A stretch of DNA of 10,746 bases from Frankiales bacterium (lineage in GTDB: Bacteria > Actinomycetota > Actinomycetes > Mycobacteriales > SCTD01): assembly GCA_025464915.1 (NCBI GenBank), contig JAODNF010000291.1:1-10746 (forward strand), written 5' to 3'. Under the pieces are notes generated by a model. That model was not told where the DNA came from and did no database searches. It worked only from the letters and a program-made list of their open reading frames with translations. Below, one piece after another: positions 1 through 5,500 of the stretch. The position numbers were made by a program, and so were the translations under genes. The number at the start of each line of letters is the position of its first letter. The stretch's first letter is position 1.

Positions 1-565
1 CGAGGTCGGTGAGCCGGCCGTCGAGCGGCAGCTGGTCCATCTTGAAGTCGCCGGTGTGCAGGACCAGGCCGGCGTCGGTGCGGATGGCGATCGCCATCGC
101 ATCGGGGATGGAGTGGTTGACCGCGAAGAACTCGACCTCGAACGGCCCGAGCTCGACGGTCTCGCCCTCGGCGACCTCCTGGGTCACCGGCTCGATCCGG
201 TGCTCCTTGAGCTTCGCGGTCAGCAGCGCCAGGGTGAAGCGGCTGCCGATGATCGGGATGTTCCTGCGCTCCCGCAGCAGGTACGGCGTCGCACCGATGT
301 GGTCCTCGTGGCCGTGCGTCAGCACCACCGCGACGACGTCGTCGAGCCGTTCCCGGATGTAGGAGAAGTCCGGGAGGATCAGGTCGACGCCGGGCTGCTC
401 CGTCTCGGGGAAAAGCACGCCGCAGTCGACGATCAGCAGCTTCTCGTCGTACTCGAAGACGGTCATGTTGCGACCGATCTCGCCGAGGCCACCGAGGGCG
501 ACGACCCGAAGGCCGTGGGCCGGGAGGACCGGGGGGAGTCCGAGCTCGGGGTGGGGATGGCTCAC
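1..565 (-). CDS. rnj: Ribonuclease J, N-terminal part (runs off left edge)
   Basis: This is a metallo-beta-lactamase/beta-CASP ribonuclease, with endo- and 5'-to-3' exonuclease activity in RNA maturation and decay in the cytoplasm. The visible 188 residues hold the first half of the metallo-beta-lactamase domain. They include GGLGEIGRN at about 25-33, the zinc signature HGHEDH at 84-89, the third-ligand histidine in NHSIPD at 151, and the aspartate of HTGDFK at 173. Actinobacterial RNase J is usually about 560 residues, so roughly two thirds lies outside the window. The start is GTG at 565-563. No other start codon occurs in frame back through the intergenic gap, and the MSHPHPELG-like leader followed by LRVVALGG is typical of the family. 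The Shine-Dalgarno is weak (a GGA about 8 nt upstream). It lies 64 nt downstream of dapA on the same strand and is probably co-transcribed with it. Identification is secure. The symbol follows actinobacterial usage. Confidence 0.95.
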   Translation of the reverse strand, partial: MSHPHPELGLPPVLPAHGLRVVALGGLGEIGRNMTVFEYDEKLLIVDCGVLFPETEQPGVDLILPDFSYIRERLDDVVAVVLTHGHEDHIGATPYLLRERRNIPIIGSRFTLALLTAKLKEHRIEPVTQEVAEGETVELGPFEVEFFAVNHSIPDAMAIAIRTDAGLVLHTGDFKMDQLPLDGRLTDL

Positions 566-589
566 AGGGCGGTTCCGTCCGTCCGGGGG

Positions 590-636
590 GCAGGCGTCAC
601 AGGCGGCACCTGCTGGTCTTGAGCAGGCGTCACAGG
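590..636. repeat. 14-bp direct repeat spanning the dapA stop codon
   Basis: GCAGGCGTCACAGG occurs perfectly at 590-603 and 623-636, offset by 33 bp. The right copy includes the dapA stop codon and its last codons, while the left copy lies in the dapA-rnj gap. A small tandem duplication of the dapA 3' end is the simplest origin (inference). Confidence 0.6.
607..629 (-). repeat. Hairpin just after dapA
   Basis: Read on the minus strand, CGCCTGCT immediately follows the dapA stop and pairs with AGCAGGTG across a 7-base loop. This gives eight base pairs including one G-U. There is no U-tract. It could be an attenuating or stabilising hairpin between dapA and rnj rather than a true terminator. 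Confidence 0.35.
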
Positions 637-1511
637 ACGGAAGCCGCCTGCAGGTCCGCCTTCAGCTGAGTGATCTCGTCCGCGGTCGCGTCGACCAGGG
701 GAAGCCGGTGGCCGCCCACCGGGAAGCCGAGCAGCGCGAGGCCCGCCTTCACGAGGATGCAGCCCTGCGTGCGGAAGATGCCGGTGTAGATCGGCAGCAC
801 CGACTCGTGGATCGCCCGAGCCCCAGCGACATCGCCGGCGAGGAACGCCGCGATCATCTCCTGGGTCTGCCGCGCGACGAAGTGCGTCGACGTGCCGACC
901 ACGCCCACGGCGCCGATCGCCAGCATCGGCAGGGTCACGGCGTCCTGGCCCGAGTAGTAGGCGAGGTCGGTCTCGCGCAGCACGTGCGACGTGGACTCGA
1001 GGTCGAGCTTCGCGTCCTTCATGGCCACGATCTGCGGATGACGGGCGAGCTCGAGAATCGTCGCCTCGGCCATCGGGATCGCTGACCGGCCAGGAATGTC
1101 GTAGAGCATCACCGGAAGGTCGGTCGCCTCGGCGACCGCGATCGTGTGGGCGATGACGCCCGCCTGCGGCGGCTTGCTGTAGTAGGGCGTCACGGACAGC
1201 ACGCCGTCAGCGCCGGCCTTGGCCGCGTCCTCCGCCATCATCACGGCGTGCGCGGTGTCGTTGCTGCCGACGCCCGCGACGATCTTCGCGCGACCGCCGA
1301 CCGCGTCCACGACGGCACGGAGCAGGTCCGCCTTCTCCGCGCGGTGGGTCGTGGGCGCCTCACCCGTCGTACCGGAGATGACGAGACCGTCGTTGCCGTC
1401 GTCGACGAGCCGCGCTGCCAGCTCCCCCGCCCGCTTGTAGTCCACGTCCCCGTCGGCGGTGAACGGGGTCACCATGGCGGTCAGGACGCGGCCGAAGGGC
1501 GGGGTCGTCAT
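630..1511 (-). CDS. dapA: 4-hydroxy-tetrahydrodipicolinate synthase
   Basis: DapA condenses pyruvate with aspartate semialdehyde, the first committed step of the lysine/diaminopimelate pathway. The 293-residue protein is a full-length class I aldolase (beta/alpha)8 barrel. The Schiff-base lysine is K165 (VAMKDAK). The GTTGE motif places T48 and T49, the catalytic tyrosine is Y137 with R142 in LYDIPGR, and the interface tyrosine is Y111 in TPYYSKP. All are shifted by four from the E. coli numbering. The ATG at 1511-1509 lies only 7 nt past the thyX stop. A GATAAT hexamer (1523-1518) is exactly 6 nt before the ATG, the spacing of a leaderless actinobacterial promoter. A GAGGG about 11 nt upstream could instead serve as a poor ribosome site on a thyX-dapA transcript. 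The next pathway gene, dapB, is also in this window but in another operon. Identification is secure. Confidence 0.97.
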   Translation of the reverse strand: MTTPPFGRVLTAMVTPFTADGDVDYKRAGELAARLVDDGNDGLVISGTTGEAPTTHRAEKADLLRAVVDAVGGRAKIVAGVGSNDTAHAVMMAEDAAKAGADGVLSVTPYYSKPPQAGVIAHTIAVAEATDLPVMLYDIPGRSAIPMAEATILELARHPQIVAMKDAKLDLESTSHVLRETDLAYYSGQDAVTLPMLAIGAVGVVGTSTHFVARQTQEMIAAFLAGDVAGARAIHESVLPIYTGIFRTQGCILVKAGLALLGFPVGGHRLPLVDATADEITQLKADLQAASVL

Positions 1512-1518
1512 GCGGTGA

Positions 1519-2271
1519 TTATCCCTCAGCGACGAGAGGAGACGAAGCGACTTCTGAGCCGTCGGACAGCGTCGAGATCGTGAAGTCGTTGAAGACGTGC
1601 GGCGCGACCCGCTGCAGCTCGCGCAGCATCGCGATCGCGAGCTCGCGGATCTCGACGTCGGCGTGCTCGGAGGCCCGCATCGCGACGAAGTGCCGCATGG
1701 CCCGGTAGTTGCCCGTCACGACGATGCGGGTCTCGGTCGCGTTCGGCAGCACCGAGCGCGCGGCCTGGCGGGCCTGCTTGCGACGCGCCGTCACGTTCTC
1801 GACGTCGGCGAACTTCTTCTCGAGGCCCTCGAGCAGCTTCGTGTACGACGACAGCGCCGCCTCCGACGCCTCCTCGAACAGCGCGCTCAGGTCGGCGTCC
1901 TCGGCGATGACGCCGGGCACGACCATGGCGGCGTCGCGCTCCGGGACGTACCGCTGCGACAGCTGGCTGTAGGAGAAGTGCCGGTGCCGGATCAGCTCGT
2001 GCGTCAGGCTCCTCGACACGCCGCTCAGGTAGAAGCTCACCGAGCCGTGCTCGAGCACCGACAGGTGACCGACCTCGAGGATGTGCTTGAGGTAGCCCTC
2101 GTTGGTCGCGGTGGCCGGGTTGGGCTTGCCCCACGACTGGTAGCACGCCCGGCCGGCGAACTCGGCGAGCGCCTGCCCGCCGTCGGTGTCGGTCTCCCAC
2201 GGCACGTCCGCCGGCGGGTCGAAGTGGGTGTAGCCGATGACCTGGACCTTGAGCGGGGCGAGCGCGACCAC
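1519..2271 (-). CDS. thyX: Flavin-dependent thymidylate synthase ThyX
   Basis: ThyX methylates dUMP to dTMP using methylenetetrahydrofolate as carbon donor and FADH2/NADPH as reductant. It acts as a cytoplasmic tetramer. The family signature RHR-x7-S is at residues 95-105 (RHRHFSYSQLS). The conserved C-terminal block around VLPNATETR (175-183) and the arginine in AMRASEHAD at 199 are also present. The frame stays open to 2424, but the extra upstream residues are Arg/Pro/Gly-rich and unlike the family. I therefore start at GTG 2271-2269, which gives 250 residues, the same length as the Mycobacterium tuberculosis enzyme. It also places a GGAG 4 nt upstream of the start (2280-2277). It heads the thyX-dapA-rnj run and diverges from the RHH gene at 2506. 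Identification is secure and the start is well supported. Confidence 0.95.
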   Translation of the reverse strand: MVALAPLKVQVIGYTHFDPPADVPWETDTDGGQALAEFAGRACYQSWGKPNPATATNEGYLKHILEVGHLSVLEHGSVSFYLSGVSRSLTHELIRHRHFSYSQLSQRYVPERDAAMVVPGVIAEDADLSALFEEASEAALSSYTKLLEGLEKKFADVENVTARRKQARQAARSVLPNATETRIVVTGNYRAMRHFVAMRASEHADVEIRELAIAMLRELQRVAPHVFNDFTISTLSDGSEVASSPLVAEG

Positions 2272-2328
2272 GGTTCTCCGAAAGTAAGCTGGTGCAGGCC
2301 GCGCGGTGGGGAAGAGCGGCAGGCACCC

Positions 2329-2334
2329 AGAGTA
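2329..2334 (-). promoter_or_regulatory. Candidate -10 element for thyX
   Basis: On the minus strand TACTCT fits the actinobacterial TANNNT -10 consensus and would give a leader of about 50 nt before the thyX GTG at 2271. I see no convincing -35. A second TANNNT match (TACTTT, 2286-2281) sits closer, 9 nt before the start, and overlaps the approach to the GGAG ribosome site. Either could be used. This is inference from hexamers only. Confidence 0.35.
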
Positions 2335-2370
2335 GCCGCCACCGCCGACCCGCGACCGCTGCCGCGCCGG

Positions 2371-2381
2371 GTCCCTGGGAC
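2371..2381. repeat. 11-bp perfect palindrome in divergent intergenic region
   Basis: GTCCC-T-GGGAC is a perfect inverted repeat lying between thyX and the RHH gene, about 55 bp upstream of the RHH -35 and upstream of the likely thyX promoter. It could be a regulator site. The surrounding sequence is very GC-rich, so a short palindrome may also arise by chance. Confidence 0.3.
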
Positions 2382-2434
2382 ATCCGCGCGGGGCGCGCCG
2401 GCGGTTCGCGCCGCGAGGTCCCAAGGGCCGCCGC

Positions 2435-2464
2435 TTGACGGGTGACGCCAGATGACGTCATAGT
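2435..2464 (+). promoter_or_regulatory. Promoter of the RHH-DUF4097 unit
   Basis: TTGACG at 2435-2440 is a close match to the sigma-70-type -35. CATAGT at 2459-2464 serves as the -10, with an 18-bp spacer. The expected transcription start is near 2471, giving a leader of about 35 nt that carries AAGGAG at 2492-2497. The core promoter is overlapped by the TGA-NN-TCA boxes described separately, which suggests repression by occlusion. Confidence 0.5.
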
Positions 2465-2472
2465 GATGTCAC
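2443..2472 (+). promoter_or_regulatory. Tandem TGA-NN-TCA operator boxes
   Basis: Three related octamers are stacked one helical turn apart: TGACGCCA (2443-2450), TGACGTCA (2453-2460) and TGATGTCA (2464-2471). The offsets are 10 and 11 bp. The second sits in a perfect 10-bp palindrome (ATGACGTCAT, 2452-2461) and the third in GTGATGTCAC (2463-2472), whose outer four bases on each side are complementary. The last two together also form an imperfect inverted repeat with a TAG spacer. They cover the spacer and the -10. Ribbon-helix-helix repressors commonly bind such helically phased repeats cooperatively. The RHH protein encoded just downstream is therefore the obvious candidate ligand, by inference. 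Confidence 0.5.
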
Positions 2473-2505
2473 AACGACGCAGTACGACATCAAGGAGCCG
2501 TCATC

Positions 2506-2988
2506 ATGGAGCTGAGCCCGCACCTCGCGGCTCTCCGGGCCGACCTGGCGGCCGCCGCGGCCGTCGGCACCGACGAGGTCGCCCATGCGGCGAGCCTGCT
2601 GGGGGACGCGATCGAGCCCGCGCTGCGGCTGGTGCTGCTGGACCTGCTGACCGAAGCTGCGGAGGAGCTGAGCACCCAGCTCTCCCCCGGCGCGACGGTC
2701 GACGTCCGGCTGCGCGGCCGCGAGCCCGAGCTGGTCGCGACCGTCCACCCGGGCGCCCCCGCGCCTGCCCCCGAGCCGGCCGGCGACGACAACGCGGCAC
2801 GCCTCACCCTGCGGCTGCCCGAGGCGCTCAAGGCGCGCGCCGAGGGCGCCGCCGCCGCAGAGGGCCTGAGCACCAACAGCTGGCTGGTGCGCGCCGTGCA
2901 GTCCGCCCTCGACCCCAAGCCCACGTTCCCGTTCCTCGGCAGCCCCGGAGCCGGCCCGCGCCGCCTCCAGGGGTACGGCCGCGCCTGA
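2506..2988 (+). CDS. Ribbon-helix-helix (HicB/Arc-like) putative regulator
   Basis: A 160-residue protein with three parts. Residues 1-60 are a helical, Ala/Leu-rich N-terminal region, followed by a short beta-like segment (VDVRLRGREPELVATV, 65-80). A Pro/Ala/Gly linker (82-95) comes next. Residues 98-135 are a ribbon-helix-helix domain: strand RLTLRLP, then helix EALKARAEGAAAAEG, then LSTNSWLVRAVQSAL. The RHH part resembles HicB/Arc-type DNA-binding domains, in which the strand contacts DNA as a dimer. The ATG at 2506 follows a textbook AAGGAG with 8-nt spacing. No HicA-like toxin (short dsRBD-like ORF with a catalytic His) lies beside it, so a classical toxin-antitoxin role is doubtful. A transcription regulator acting on its own promoter and on the DUF4097 gene 17 nt downstream fits better. 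The N-terminal region is not recognised and may sense or bind a partner. Confidence 0.75.
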   Translation: MELSPHLAALRADLAAAAAVGTDEVAHAASLLGDAIEPALRLVLLDLLTEAAEELSTQLSPGATVDVRLRGREPELVATVHPGAPAPAPEPAGDDNAARLTLRLPEALKARAEGAAAAEGLSTNSWLVRAVQSALDPKPTFPFLGSPGAGPRRLQGYGRA

Positions 2989-3005
2989 CTCCCAAGGAGA
3001 TCCCC

Positions 3006-3794
3006 GTGCCCACCTTCACCACGTCCGGCCCCGTCGTCGCCCGGCTCCGCTTCCACGGCGGCAGTGTCGACGTCGACGCCACCACCGACGGCTCGGCGAC
3101 CGCGGTCGTCGAGGCCCTCGACCCCGCCGACGAGCGCAGCGCCGAGGCGGCCCGCGCCGCCCGCATCGACCTGGCCGGCAACAAGCTCACCGTCGACGTG
3201 CCCGGCAAGGGCACGTGGCGCGGGCGCGGCGGCATCAAGGTCCGCATCCAGCTCTCGCTGCCGCCGGGCTCGTCGGTGATGAGCGACTCCGGCGACGTCA
3301 CGCTCCACACCGCCGGCGCTCTCGAGGGCGTCCGGGTCCGCACCGGCTCCGGCGACGTCCACGTCGGGGACGTCCTCGACCTCGACGTGAAGGCCGGCGA
3401 CGCGACCGTCGTCGTCACTGGCGCGCCCCGGGCGATCCTGTTCACCACCGGCAACGGCCAGCTCACGGCCGACTCCGTCAACGACGTCATGTTCAAGACC
3501 GGCCATGGCCGCGCCACCCTCGGTCGCACGACCGGCTCGGTCATGGTCAAGGGCGGCAACGTCCAGCTCGACCTCGGTGCCGCGTCCAAGGGCGAGGTGC
3601 TCTTCCAGACCGGCGCCGGCGGTGCGCGGGTCGGCGTGGTCGAGGGGACGAGCGTTCAGCTCGACCTGCAGAGCTCGCTCGGCGACGTCCGCTGCGATCT
3701 CCCGATGGAGGACGGCGCCCCGTCCGGCGGCAGCGACCTCAAGGTGCGCCTCGTCACGGGCTTGGGCGATGTCGTGGTGCAGCGCGCCTCCTAG
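3006..3794 (+). CDS. DUF4097-type beta-strand-repeat protein
   Basis: A 262-residue protein, almost all beta strand. Glycine-turn repeats recur every 17-35 residues: SDSGDVTL (93-100), TGSGDVHV (113-120), TGNGQLTA (148-155), TGHGRATL (165-172), GGNVQLDL (183-190), TGAGGARV (202-209), SSLGDVRC (223-230) and TGLGDVVV (251-258). This is the pattern of DUF4097/DUF4098 adhesin-like beta-solenoid proteins. No signal peptide or membrane segment is visible, so it is probably cytoplasmic. The biochemical function of the family is not established. The start is GTG 3006 with AAGGAG 6 nt upstream. The frame is open further upstream to 2442, but that part is a low-complexity shadow of the RHH gene. It is 17 nt downstream of the RHH gene, so the two form an operon. 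I recall RHH/HicB-like and DUF4097 genes being neighbours in other actinomycetes, but cannot verify this here. Confidence 0.75.
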   Translation: MPTFTTSGPVVARLRFHGGSVDVDATTDGSATAVVEALDPADERSAEAARAARIDLAGNKLTVDVPGKGTWRGRGGIKVRIQLSLPPGSSVMSDSGDVTLHTAGALEGVRVRTGSGDVHVGDVLDLDVKAGDATVVVTGAPRAILFTTGNGQLTADSVNDVMFKTGHGRATLGRTTGSVMVKGGNVQLDLGAASKGEVLFQTGAGGARVGVVEGTSVQLDLQSSLGDVRCDLPMEDGAPSGGSDLKVRLVTGLGDVVVQRAS

Positions 3795-3813
3795 CCTGGC
3801 AAGGCGGCACGCC

Positions 3814-3825
3814 TACTGTGGCTCG
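3814..3825 (+). promoter_or_regulatory. Candidate leaderless promoter -10 of the kinase gene
   Basis: TACTGT (3814-3819) matches TANNNT and is followed by exactly six bases before the GTG start at 3826. That is the spacing expected when transcription begins on the start codon. No Shine-Dalgarno is present at a useful distance, which agrees with leaderless initiation. I find no good -35. Confidence 0.4.
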
Positions 3826-4698
3826 GTGGAAGACGCACTCGCCTGGGCCGCCGACAACGGCGTCACCCCCGTCGGTGAGGTCACGCAACCTCGTACCGCT
3901 GTCTGGTCGACCGCCCTGCGGATTCCGACCCGCGACGGAGTCGTCTGGCTCAAGGCGGGCGGCGCGGGCACGCGCTACGAGGCCGGTCTCGTGAAGGCCC
4001 TGGTCGAGATGGGCGCCCCGCACCTGCTGACGCCGTTGGCGATCGACGTGGAGCGCGGATGGCTGCTGCTGCCCGACGGCGGCCCGACGCTGCGGTCGGT
4101 CCTGGACCGGGACCCGGACGTGAGCCACTGGGAGAAGGTCCTGCCGGGGTACGCGGAGCTGCAGCGGCACGCCGAGAACCGCGTGCTGCCAGGCGTTCCC
4201 GACCACCGGCCGCAGCGGATGCCGGCGGTCCTCGCCGAGCTGCTCGAGACGCAGCCGGTCGAGCACCGCGAGGAGCTGGAGGCGCTGCAGCCGCGCTTCG
4301 CCGAGTGGTGCGACGAGCTGGCGACGTCCGGCATCGCGCCGACCGTCAACCACGACGACCTGCACGACAACAACGTCTTCAGCAGCGGCGTCCTGTTCGA
4401 CTGGGGCGACGCCGATCTGGCCTTCCCCTTCACCAGCCTGCTCGTGACCCTGCGGGCCGCCCGGAGCCGCTGGCCCGACCTCGACCTCCGGCGGCTGCGG
4501 GACGCCTACCTGGAGCCGTGGACCGACAGCCACAGCCGGGCCGAGCTCGAGCTGCTCGCCCTGCTGGCGACCCGGGTCGGCAAGGTGGGGCGGTCGCACG
4601 CCTGGGTGCGCGCGCTGACCGGCGTACCCGATCCTGGTGAGCACCGCGAGGCCGCACCGGGCTGGCTCGAGGAGCTGTTCGAGGAGGACGTGTTCTGA
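3826..4698 (+). CDS. Aminoglycoside-phosphotransferase-fold kinase
   Basis: A 290-residue APH/choline-kinase-like phosphotransferase. The N-lobe carries K43 (VVWLKAG) and E52 (RYEAG) as likely ATP-anchoring lysine and glutamate. The catalytic loop is VNHDDLHDNN at 174-183, with D178 as the probable catalytic base and N183 as metal ligand. It is followed by FDWGDAD (191-197), with D192 as the DFG-like metal aspartate. The length is normal for the Pfam APH family. The substrate cannot be read from the sequence: members phosphorylate aminoglycosides, macrolides, homoserine, choline, fructosamines or other small alcohols. The GTG at 3826 is chosen because it is the in-frame start nearest the conserved N-lobe, and a TANNNT hexamer 6 nt before it suggests a leaderless message. 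The stop overlaps the ATG of the methyltransferase gene by one base, so the two are translationally coupled. Confidence 0.8.
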   Translation: MEDALAWAADNGVTPVGEVTQPRTAVWSTALRIPTRDGVVWLKAGGAGTRYEAGLVKALVEMGAPHLLTPLAIDVERGWLLLPDGGPTLRSVLDRDPDVSHWEKVLPGYAELQRHAENRVLPGVPDHRPQRMPAVLAELLETQPVEHREELEALQPRFAEWCDELATSGIAPTVNHDDLHDNNVFSSGVLFDWGDADLAFPFTSLLVTLRAARSRWPDLDLRRLRDAYLEPWTDSHSRAELELLALLATRVGKVGRSHAWVRALTGVPDPGEHREAAPGWLEELFEEDVF

Positions 4699-5435
4699 TG
4701 CACCCGACCCGAAAGCTCGCCCGGCGGTTCGGCTACGACCTCACGAGGCTGACCCGCGGCAAGCAGCCCTTCACCTACCCGCTCGACTTCGACGACGCGG
4801 CTCGCGCTGTCTGCGCAGCCGTCGAGGACTTCACCCTGACCCGGCCGGAGCGGATCGGGGCGCTGCGCTCCGCGGTGCACCGCATCGTCGAGACCGACGT
4901 GCGCGGTGGCTTCGTCGAGTGCGGCGTGTGGCGCGGCGGCTCGATGATGGCCGTCGCCCTGTCGCTCCTCGAGAAGGGCGTCACCGACCGCGACCTCTAC
5001 CTGTTCGACACCTACGGCCCGATCCCGTCTCCGGACGCGGTCGACGTGGACGTGCACGGGGTCGACGCGGTGCACGGGTGGAGCGCCTACATGGAGGCGG
5101 CGCCGTTCACACCCGTCGAGGAGGTACGGGCGAACCTCGCGTCGACCGGCTACCCGGTGGACCGCGTGCACACCGTCGCCGGCCTGGTCGAGGACACGCT
5201 CCCCTCGCAGGCGCCGGACCAGGTCGCGATGCTGCGGCTCGACACCGACTACTACGCGTCGACGAAGCACGAGCTCGAGACGCTGTGGCCGCGGGTGCCG
5301 TCGGGCGGGTTCCTGCTGGTCGACGACTACGGCCACTTCCAGGGCGCGCGGCAGGCGGTCGACGAGTACTTCGCCGAGGCGCCGCCGTACCTGCACCGCG
5401 TCGACTACACCTGCCGCCTGGTCATCAAGGACTGA
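4698..5435 (+). CDS. TylF/MycF-family O-methyltransferase
   Basis: A 245-residue SAM- and metal-dependent methyltransferase of the macrocin O-methyltransferase (TylF/MycF) family. The SAM-binding glycine-rich loop is GGFVECGVWRGGS (70-82), with LYLFDTYGP (100-108) following strand 2. LRLDTDYYASTKHELE (179-194) and GGFLLVDDYGHFQGAR (203-218) supply the metal-binding acids, probably D182, D209 and D210 by analogy with MycF. Characterised members methylate sugar hydroxyls on macrolides, but many homologues sit outside antibiotic clusters and have unknown substrates. The ATG overlaps the kinase stop (TGATG), and a GAGGAGG 10 nt upstream lies within the kinase's last codons. The kinase and this enzyme therefore look like a functional pair acting on a hydroxylated, possibly sugar-like compound (inference). 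A strong hairpin follows five bases after the stop. Confidence 0.85.
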   Translation: MHPTRKLARRFGYDLTRLTRGKQPFTYPLDFDDAARAVCAAVEDFTLTRPERIGALRSAVHRIVETDVRGGFVECGVWRGGSMMAVALSLLEKGVTDRDLYLFDTYGPIPSPDAVDVDVHGVDAVHGWSAYMEAAPFTPVEEVRANLASTGYPVDRVHTVAGLVEDTLPSQAPDQVAMLRLDTDYYASTKHELETLWPRVPSGGFLLVDDYGHFQGARQAVDEYFAEAPPYLHRVDYTCRLVIKD

Positions 5436-5440
5436 AGCCC

Positions 5441-5472
5441 GGCCACCGCGACACGGCGCGTGTCGTGGGGCC
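5441..5472. terminator. Hairpin terminator between convergent genes
   Basis: The arms 5441-5455 and 5459-5472 pair over 14 base pairs, with one bulged A (5445), one G-U wobble and a three-base GCG loop. The inner CGACACG/CGTGTCG and outer GGCC/GGCC blocks pair perfectly. There is no U-tract, as is common for actinobacterial hairpins. It sits 5 bp after the methyltransferase stop and 28 bp after the YcaQ-like stop on the other strand, so it can end transcription from both sides. Confidence 0.7.
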
Positions 5473-5500
5473 AGACCCGCACTGCCGGACGGCGGAGCGG

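Noticed and set aside
2272..2424. An N-terminal extension of ThyX beginning at 2424
   Set aside because: The extra 51 residues are Arg/Gly/Pro-rich, unlike ThyX, and would erase the divergent promoter region. The GTG at 2271 has a good GGAG and gives the family length.
2442..3005. A longer DUF4097 protein starting at 2442
   Set aside because: The upstream part is an out-of-frame shadow of the RHH gene. GTG 3006 has an AAGGAG at good spacing.
2506..3794. A HicAB toxin-antitoxin system
   Set aside because: Only the RHH (HicB-like) side is present. The neighbour is a beta-repeat protein and no short HicA-like frame was found on either strand nearby.
3802..3814. Hairpin AGGCG-GCA-CGCCT after the DUF4097 gene as a terminator
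   Set aside because: Only five base pairs and no U-tract. It overlaps the candidate -10 of the kinase gene. Too weak to call.
3826..5435. Part of a macrolide or aminoglycoside biosynthetic cluster
   Set aside because: No polyketide synthase, deoxysugar, glycosyltransferase, exporter or cluster regulator is seen. Flanks are housekeeping genes. A stand-alone pair is the safer reading.
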